From positions 22,642,662 to 22,706,661 of the forward strand of contig CM043791.1 of NCBI GenBank assembly GCA_023974075.1: a stretch of 64,000 nucleotides of DNA, written 5' to 3'. The position numbers were made by a program, and so were the translations under genes. Every line of letters starts with the position of its first letter. The stretch's first letter is position 1. Below are positions 53,184 to 64,000 of the stretch, piece by piece. The notes below the pieces were generated by a model that did not search any database, was not told where the DNA came from, and saw only the letters and a program-made list of their open reading frames with translations. This DNA is from Chaenocephalus aceratus. Lineage: Eukaryota > Chordata > Actinopteri > Perciformes > Channichthyidae.

Positions 53184-54055
53184 CCCTCTGCTGCAGCTAA
53201 ATGAGGTGTTGCATCAGCGTTGTGTCTCAGCAGTGATCAAGGTGCCCCGCTGAAGCTGCAGAATCAATACATGTGTCCATCATGTCTGCCTGGGGCTCCT
53301 GAGCCTTCTGCGTGTCTCTGATGTGGGCTGTGAAGCCTAGTTTACAGCATACTGGTGAATACTGACTCTTGATCCTGTTCATCCGCTTATTCAGCGCTGA
53401 AGAGCACCTCTGTAATCCACCGCCACCAGTTCTTGGCAGAGTTCGTGGTCGACACCAAAGCCCTGTTATTCACACAAACCAGCACCGCCTCCAACTTCAC
53501 TGACAGGCTGTACTTCACACTCACGACCACAAGCTCTGTAGTTTGTCAAATTCTCCCTCTCACTCTCAACAGATACACACAACTCAAAGAGCTACGCACA
53601 GGCCCATGGGTGCTAATGGCTTCAGGGCATCATATTTCCCAATTTAAGAGAAGCTGCGTTGATAGTGCCATGTGTCTCACGCTGACTTCAATCCGCTCTC
53701 CACGCAAGATCGCTTCCCTAATGACAGTAATTGCATTGAGGAAGCCCCCGGTCGTGTTCAATTACCCATTCCCATCCAAGCACACGGGTCTAATCTCGCA
53801 GTGTAATGTACGATACAGATGGCTCTAGAAGGCAGACATATCCATCATCGCCTCATCTTTGCTGCAACGTGGGAAATCCAGCAGGAGAACCATGTAAGAT
53901 TTAAAAGGGCTGAGATGTGCCACTGAGATTTCATTATATTGTAATATCTGAAAACTGGTGTTTTCTAAAGTAGAATTGTGTCTCCTTGAGAAATAAAGGA
54001 AAATTCTCTTCCTGGCTCTTTCCAAATGATTAAACACAGTAAAAAGAAGACTCAC

Positions 54056-54132
54056 CCGAGAGGTTTCTCCAGGCGGCTGGCAGGTGAGCCCACGATCTCT
54101 CCCAATGTACAGTGGACCTGTCCCAGAAAGTC
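54056..54132 (-). CDS. cpne5: Copine exon E: end of C2A
   Basis: Encodes DFLGQVHCTLGEIVGSPASR, LEKPL and two bases of a Gly codon; acceptor GGCAG, donor GTGAGT. DFLGQ follows the loop-3 aspartates of C2A. Gly replaces the Thr I recall at the exon end in human CPNE5. Confidence 0.94.
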
Positions 54133-55130
54133 CTGCCATGGGGGGAACACACAGTGGGATAGAGAGAGACGGAGGATGGGGGCGTTCAGGTGGTTAGGGG
54201 GTAACAAGGACAGTCGGCGAGGAATAAAGCATCGTCATAAGCATTGTACGGTTATAATTAAGGACATCTGAGGCAGACACGTACGTTAAAGTCGGTGGGC
54301 TTCCAGGGTGAAGAAGAAAGAGGAGGAAGAGAAAGAGACCAGGCAGCAGCAGTGACACAACAGAGCATATCATGGAACAGAAGACACACCACTCAAATAC
54401 CAGACAGTCATCAACCAAGTGCAAGAAAGAAGAGCAAAAGTGGATATGTGAAAGAGCAGATATGCAGCACAGAAGAGTAGACGATGAAGAGTCAGAAAGC
54501 CTCAGAGGAAGCAGGAAAGAGAATGTGAAACAGCACAATAGATGGAAAGCAACAAAGGGTTTCATTCAAAGAACAGTGTGTTTCCAAGCCATGCAGCACA
54601 AAATAACAACAATAAAAGCATTACAGTGACATTTGGTGGTATGCAAACCAAGTGCTGCAAATATATTGTTTATGTATAAAATGAGACAGAGTTTATTAAT
54701 CAAAGCTTTCAACGTTAATGATGGCATTAACATACATGTATCACTATAGCTGGGTATTGTTCCTTAATGTGCTGTCTTAGAATATGAAAATCTAGATTGC
54801 AAAGTACACTACAGAGCGCACAGGGAAATGTGTTTTGAAAGGCTTTGATAATGATCTGCAATGCTTCATTTGAGGGTATGCCAGATGCAAATACAACTCC
54901 AATTATAATAGCTCTGAAGAAATAAAATATGTTCTCAAACTAAGGCAGGTGGAGAGTGTAAAATAAACAATATTTTGGCAGATGAAGGATAATCCTCTCA
55001 TTATTCCCAAATATATTTGAGCATTTTAGATGCCGTAAACTGGTTTGCATAAAACCTAAAAACAGCTCAAACTAGTTTCAGGATGAAATATAAACTAGTT
55101 CTGAAGAAGAAATAAAGTGTTTTCACTTAC
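54133..55130 (-). other. Intron between copine exons E and D
   Basis: 998 bases. A purine-rich run (about 54307-54345) is the only notable composition. Confidence 0.8.
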
Positions 55131-55170
55131 ATGCTTTGCCAGATCTGGACTTTTAGAATCAATATCATAC
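55131..55170 (-). CDS. cpne5: Copine exon D: C2A calcium loop 3
   Basis: 40 bases. It completes a Val codon and encodes YDIDSKSPDLAKH, carrying loop-3 aspartates of C2A, phase 0 before GTAAG. Confidence 0.93.
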
Positions 55171-56242
55171 CTGAAATCACAAAGTCACCACAAATCACAT
55201 GGGCACAGATGGGCGAAACATCAGGAGACCTCACATTTTACTACCAAGTCTAATAATAAAAAAACACTGGCTGCAGCTTGGACATTTTCCTCCTGTCGAT
55301 CACACACTGGGTCATTAAGGGAGCAAATAATATGACAGTTGATTAGGAAAGTGGTTCTATAGTTTATTCATGTAATTTCTGTACTATGCCTGGGAGATCA
55401 TACTTAAACTACCTACAGATGCACAGAAAGTTTCCAGCATTTGCCAGACTTAATGTAAAAGTAACTAAGCCTCATTCAGCCCAGGCTCCCACCTCTGTGA
55501 TCAAAAGAAATATGTAAATGAGCAACACTAATTGTGAGGGGGTTCCAGAGTTGAATCATGATAGCATGCCAAATTCATTCATTAAGTGTCTAAAATCCTT
55601 TGAGACCTGCAGCCTGGCCTGGATACGTCGCTGAAGTCCACTGGGGGACTTCATGCTTGAAGGATGGAAGAAAAAAAAGATATTTTTTTGGAAGCACATC
55701 TGTTCTCCTTGAGTAGGGAGGAGAAAAGACAAAATGATCCTGACTCTGTTCTGGGGGGGTCTCAAAAGGAAACCGCACCTTCTTGACCTTCTCTCCAGGC
55801 TGGTATTTTTCAAGAGGGGGAAGGCAGCAGTATGTGAAAGAGGGGGGGGACAGAGGTCTCTGTGAGTTTCATGGGAATTAGTTTTAGAGATTTGCTTTGC
55901 TTAGCAGGAGAAATATTAAGGATACAACTTTATTTGAAATATGTATCACCCTTATACCAATCTCCTTTCAAAAAATGACTTCTGAGACTCTGCACCAATG
56001 AATAATTCCTCAGGAGAGAGCCGCGCTGGCAGTGACAACGGAGAGAAGAGAGAAAATAAAAGACTGGAAAGGGGGAGGGGGGTTAAGAGATAGATGGGGA
56101 AGACAGAGTGACTGAGAGAGAAGATGTGAAGTTTATGGTTAAAAAAAGAAATGAACGAAATGGGGGACTGGTTTGGAAGAGGACTGCACATTTGAAACTC
56201 GGTGTGTGTCTCCAGAGGAATGGATCAAACAGAATAACTCAC
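55171..56242 (-). other. Intron between copine exons D and C
   Basis: 1,072 bases; only purine-rich stretches (about 56030-56130) stand out. Confidence 0.8.
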
Positions 56243-56346
56243 ACGTCAAATCGCAGGTTTTGCTTCTCCTCAAAGAAGTAGTCCAGGATGTACTTCCTGA
56301 TAAAGTCCGGGTTCAGTGTGTTGTCGATGACTTCTGTTCTCCCGAA
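56243..56346 (-). CDS. cpne5: Copine exon C: C2A core strands
   Basis: Encodes [34 protein letters not shown] and two bases of a Val codon; acceptor TCTAG, donor [19 protein letters not shown] is a copine C2A signature. Confidence 0.96.
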
Positions 56347-59935
<3,589 letters not shown>

Positions 59936-59982
59936 CTCTCTCCACTGTTTGCACTCAGCGCCCTGCGTGTACAACACCAACA
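59936..59982 (-). CDS. cpne5: Copine exon B: C2A strand
   Basis: 47 bases encoding L-LVLYTQGAECKQWRE; acceptor CTTCAG, donor GTAAG. It continues KSDP from exon A and leads into FGRTEV. Confidence 0.92.
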
Positions 59983-60773
59983 CTGAAGAGAAAGAGAGAG
60001 AGTACACTGTCACGGCACCATCTCAATCAAGCATCCCGCTTCTTCGTACGGTGCTTTGCTGTAATTCATCATTAATTATCCCATCTCACCCTGACAGCAT
60101 AATGAAGTGCCAAACTTGATGATGCTGCACTGCATCACATTCTGGGTATAATGGGCACATGCAAAGAACAAAGCTCTTTAACAACATTGTAGACGTCTGG
60201 AGCTCAATTTAAGCCGTGCAATCAAAAAACAATATGCAATACAATAACAGTTGGAAAATCTCTTTATTCCCATATTATATTACGACTTTAAATTAAGCTG
60301 AGCCTCATGCTCACAGCGTGATCCCTCATATATCTTAGGGTTCATCTTCCTGCGATAAAAAACAGGGCGAATGTGATATTTTCCAGTGGCTTATTTACAC
60401 AAAGGGCTCGAACCTCCTCCTTATTATGATACATGTCTCTCCCATTCTTCATCCTGCAGGGAGCATCAAAGAAAATGCCTTTATGGAGGTTCCCCATGTG
60501 TTTCACCCAAAGATACCCATTTGTATTCAAAGTCTGGCCCTGCATGCATTAAGGTACTTTCTGTAGCTCTCAGTGAGGAAAGGTTGTCACATTAATGTGC
60601 AAATTATATGCAGTTATTGAAGGAACACTTTGAAATAGCAAAGTAAACTGAATCAAAGTGAAGCTCAGCTAAAATAAAAGTAAAGCTTTGCCGAGGGAGA
60701 GAAGGGGATGAACCATTTTCTGAGCAAGACAAAAGCCATGCTTAAATCAGCACTGTGAAAGCTGAGAACTTAC
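59983..60773 (-). other. Intron between copine exons B and A
   Basis: 791 bases with nothing recognisable. Confidence 0.8.
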
Positions 60774-60814
60774 ATGGGTCGGATTTGGAGAAAGTGTCTC
60801 GGTCCAAGAGATTT
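60774..60814 (-). CDS. cpne5: Copine exon A: C2A calcium loop 1
   Basis: 41 bases. After completing the codon before it (Arg by family expectation), it encodes NLLDRDTFSKSDP and one base of a Leu codon. The aspartates of DRDTFSKSD are the loop-1 calcium ligands. This is the most 5' exon found; the one before it, with the start codon, lies beyond the window. Confidence 0.92.
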
Positions 60815-63800
60815 CTGGAAGAGAAGAAAACAGTCACTTTAAAACTGGGCACTGGCAAATGTTTTCATTTATGTCTAATTCATTTCTCACAATTGTAAGA
60901 GTAATGGGCTTTCACAAATGTGGAGGTTTCGACTTTTTAGGTACACAAACGTAAAAAATAATAATTTACAACCACACTTCACATGACAGTGAAAGGACTG
61001 CAGTGGACCCAAGGCTGAACACTCTTATTTATATATTCTGATTCAGTAAGAGAAAAACAAAATCAAGAAAAATATAAAAATGGATAATCATGGCATGTGC
61101 CAGATGAAAAACATAATAACCGTCCCTCTCAGAATCAAGCATTCTTAAAAGAAATCTTGGAAAATTGAAAAATGTGAAATTGTTCTTTAGCCTACAGTCT
61201 TGTTTTTTCAACACATTTAATTTAATTTATGGATTCCATTTTTTTTTTTTGGAGAAATGTTGTTAAGAAACACAAGAACAACAAACAAACAGTACCGAAA
61301 ACATTAAACATCCTCTTTTGTGAATTAATTAATCAAATATGTGGCACAAATGAACAGAACAGAAGTGACTAATATTCACACTGGCTGCTGTAGCTTAATT
61401 GGAACTACTGTGTTTTTTTAAATGGTGAATTAGTTTCTTATTGATTGTATGCAATTAGGGCTGCCTCATGCATGACATACAGCAGAGGATGGAACAGTAT
61501 CAATCAGACCACAGCTCCAAAACCGGGCAGTCAAAGTGATTAATGAAACAACAAATAACTCATTAATTGCAAAAATCTCACGGAACAATCAGTATTATGT
61601 TTGTGCAATGCATGTGCCGGAGGTGACACTATAAGCAAAATGACATACGTCTGTAGTGGCAGCTTCTCAAATATGAGGATTTCTGCTTTTCTGTCTGGTA
61701 GGATAGCTAACTGGATTTATTTGCATTTTGTACAGTTGGTCAAACAAGAAATTAATAAGAAATATGTTATTATACTTTCTGCTTCTAAAACGGACAGAAA
61801 TAATTAAGAAAAGGATTTGCAGCTTAAACAATAGTGAAATTATTGTTAGTGTCAGCTCCTAATGCACAAGGGATATGGATTAAAAAAACATCCAACAGAT
61901 GAGCAACCTTTATCAGCAAGAATTCTACAGTATATCTCTTAATACTGTATGTCCACAGCAACATAGACAAGTGTGACCTGTTTCCATCACAGATTAATAT
62001 ATCTAGCATTTAGCAACAGCTCATGTGAGCAATGTTTCATCATTTCACAGCAACAGAAAACTCAATATATCGAAGAGCTCCATCAGTATGTTAACATGAG
62101 CATGCTTATGTTCAAAGCTAAAGCAGCAACCAAGGGAAGCTACCTGCAAAAGAGCATAGCATTAGTTCATAGTTTGGGTATCTAAGTCACACTCATTCAG
62201 ACTAGTCCCCATTCAATCTCCCCTATTTTTAACAACAATCGAAGAAATCAGACTCCTATTGCAGGTCAGGATACGTACAGCAGCATTTCCCTCAATCTAA
62301 ATCCTCTAAGGTTAAATGAAATAAAGCACAGCCTTGTTCTGACACTCATCATCCAACACCTTTTCATACAGCTAGACTCTGATTGGCTCATTTAAGATGA
62401 GAGCCGCAATCAGCACTCATTTGATTCATTCCACCTTAATTGTTAGTCTCTAATAGATTGGGTTTGTGATTTCTTTTGGGCAGACAAGTTAGTTTTCCTG
62501 ACGACATCAGCTAAATGAAATATGATGCGATGAGTCTTAAACATGTCCTTCAGTCACTGTACAAGATCTAACAAAGCAGATATAGCATCGGTGTCCGACC
62601 TTCAATAGTAGAACATTTTATACGGGGGGCATTTTCCACATAGTTTAAATGATCTCATTAGCATATCAGTATAATTCAAAAGCCTGTAAACACGTCTTGT
62701 TTCTGTTTCCCTGATTGTTAGCCGTATCAATAAATAACTTGCATGCAGTTCAGAACAAACCTCATCCCTCTAGGGGACAAGAGGATTTCAATGAATATAG
62801 ATGAGGATTCAGGACTGAATACAAGCAACAGGGCATCATTCATGTCCATGTATTCTGCATTCCTGGACACAAAGTCTTCTGTCACAGGGAAACGTGGGCG
62901 ATAATAGATGCCGTTTTGTTAGGTATTAGCCGATTGTCAGTGTAATTATCAATGGAGATAACAAAGCCATCAAGGACTAACTGCCTCTTTGCATCTACCT
63001 GTAACCGTCTGGCATCCATTACCACTCGACAATTAGCCTGTCCATCACCTCTCAGTGCAGAAGAGAACATGGGGAAAGGAACATTGGGAAAAATGACATG
63101 CTGCTTTACATTTACACAATGTTACTGGCAAATAACAAGGCTTCATTACAGTAGCCGACATCACTTTCCTGTAGCAGAAAAAAAAATTATTCCAGGAAGA
63201 AATTATAAAAAGATTTATACGCCGATTTAAATTAATCCACCATCTTACTGTGTGCACATGGCCAGAGAACACAGAGTTGCCGCAGGATGGGTATTAACAT
63301 CTCAGATAATCCGCCTGCCTTCACTAAAGTAACGCGTATTTCAAAAGTTAACTCCTTCTCACCACGAATCTCAGTGAGATAAGAGAAGATCATTATCCCG
63401 AAAGCTGATGTAGAACAAGTTTGTTGATGAATATAAAGTTCATTGAAAGTAGGACAAAAGTAATTAGATCCAGCTACTTTTCATCCACACCACATTTCAT
63501 CCCTCAGCCGTCTTTCATACCGTGGCACTTTCGTGATCACTACGACCATCTCATTTTAAACACGTGAATGGAAATGCCAACATCACTTTTCCTATTCCTT
63601 CTGATCTCACCGCCTTCATTAAAACTAAGTGCAATAATTTCCTCTAGTCGCAGGAGCATTATATATTTATCACATGTGAAGCAATCAGCTGGGGTTCATT
63701 ATTAGATGCAGAACAAACAAACAACGAGAAATGTCATTTTACTTGAGAAACAAAGAAAATATAATGTATGTAATGTTCCTTTCTCTGGCTCATCATACCT

Positions 63801-64000
63801 AATAAAGTATTGTTTTTATTTGTCAGTAAATAAAGGCTTGAAGTTAATGTTTTCGCACACTTTAAATAAGTAAGGCAGTACGAGCAAAAACTTAAAACAG
63901 TCCGCCAGCCAACGCTCGTAATCTGCAAACTCACTCTGGCTTTATTAATGGGACAAAAACGTATTTAGTTTGGCTTAAAACATTTTGTACTACAATTTAA
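60815..64000 (-). other. Intron upstream of copine exon A
   Basis: Searched on the minus strand for the N-terminal copine exon (expected to end with a VSC-like strand); none found. No repeat, RNA gene or other gene could be supported. Confidence 0.7.

Noticed and set aside
53433..53828. 131-codon plus-strand open frame in the F-E intron
   Set aside because: No recognised domain, no splice or promoter context, low-complexity Thr/Ser content; probably chance.
60815..64000. Search for the first copine exon
   Set aside because: No minus-strand segment encodes the expected N-terminus ending in a VSC-like strand before a donor; it must lie outside the window.

Overview
The window looks like teleost fish DNA. 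It is AT-leaning, with very long (TG)n/(CA)n arrays, a TTAA-flanked MITE, L1 and CR1/L2-like retroposons, and a DIRS-type tyrosine-recombinase retrotransposon. No bacterial-style gene packing is present and almost all short open frames are chance.

Host gene: one gene runs through nearly the whole window on the minus strand. Sixteen small exons between 60814 and 4796, all with GT-AG borders and matching phases, join into 425 full codons of a copine, closest by recall to CPNE5. They cover the first calcium loop of C2A, all of C2B and the first part of the von Willebrand A (copine) domain. The first exon(s) lie to the right of the window and the C-terminal exons to the left. Everything else is intron.

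Intron contents by region: (1) 1-4795 holds a 165-bp TG array and a 3.0-kb element with 536-bp inverted repeats (1215-4212), which carries a LINE tail inside. (2) 9245-19793 holds a LINE 3' fragment (about 12055-12655) and a TTAA MITE (16150-16660). (3) 22848-23615 holds a repeat ending in (ATCA)n, and a CA repeat 11 bases from a copine 5' splice site. (4) 26097-36465 holds a 6.06-kb DIRS element on the plus strand (28015-34074). It has an open gag-like frame, a broken RT/RNase H interrupted by a 617-bp MITE, a decayed tyrosine recombinase, inverted terminal repeats and an internal complementary region. (5) 36530-54055 holds a 5'-truncated L1 with a 15-bp target duplication and two 3' tails, and a second broken LINE at about 50515-52573. 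(6) 56347-59935 holds another TG array.

The most unusual signal is in the DIRS leader and early gag frame. The octamer CACACCAG occurs six times in about 950 bases, each time as the loop of a hairpin (loop ACACCA closed by C-G). The three copies inside the gag frame lie in three different reading frames, which points to a constraint at RNA or DNA level rather than on protein.
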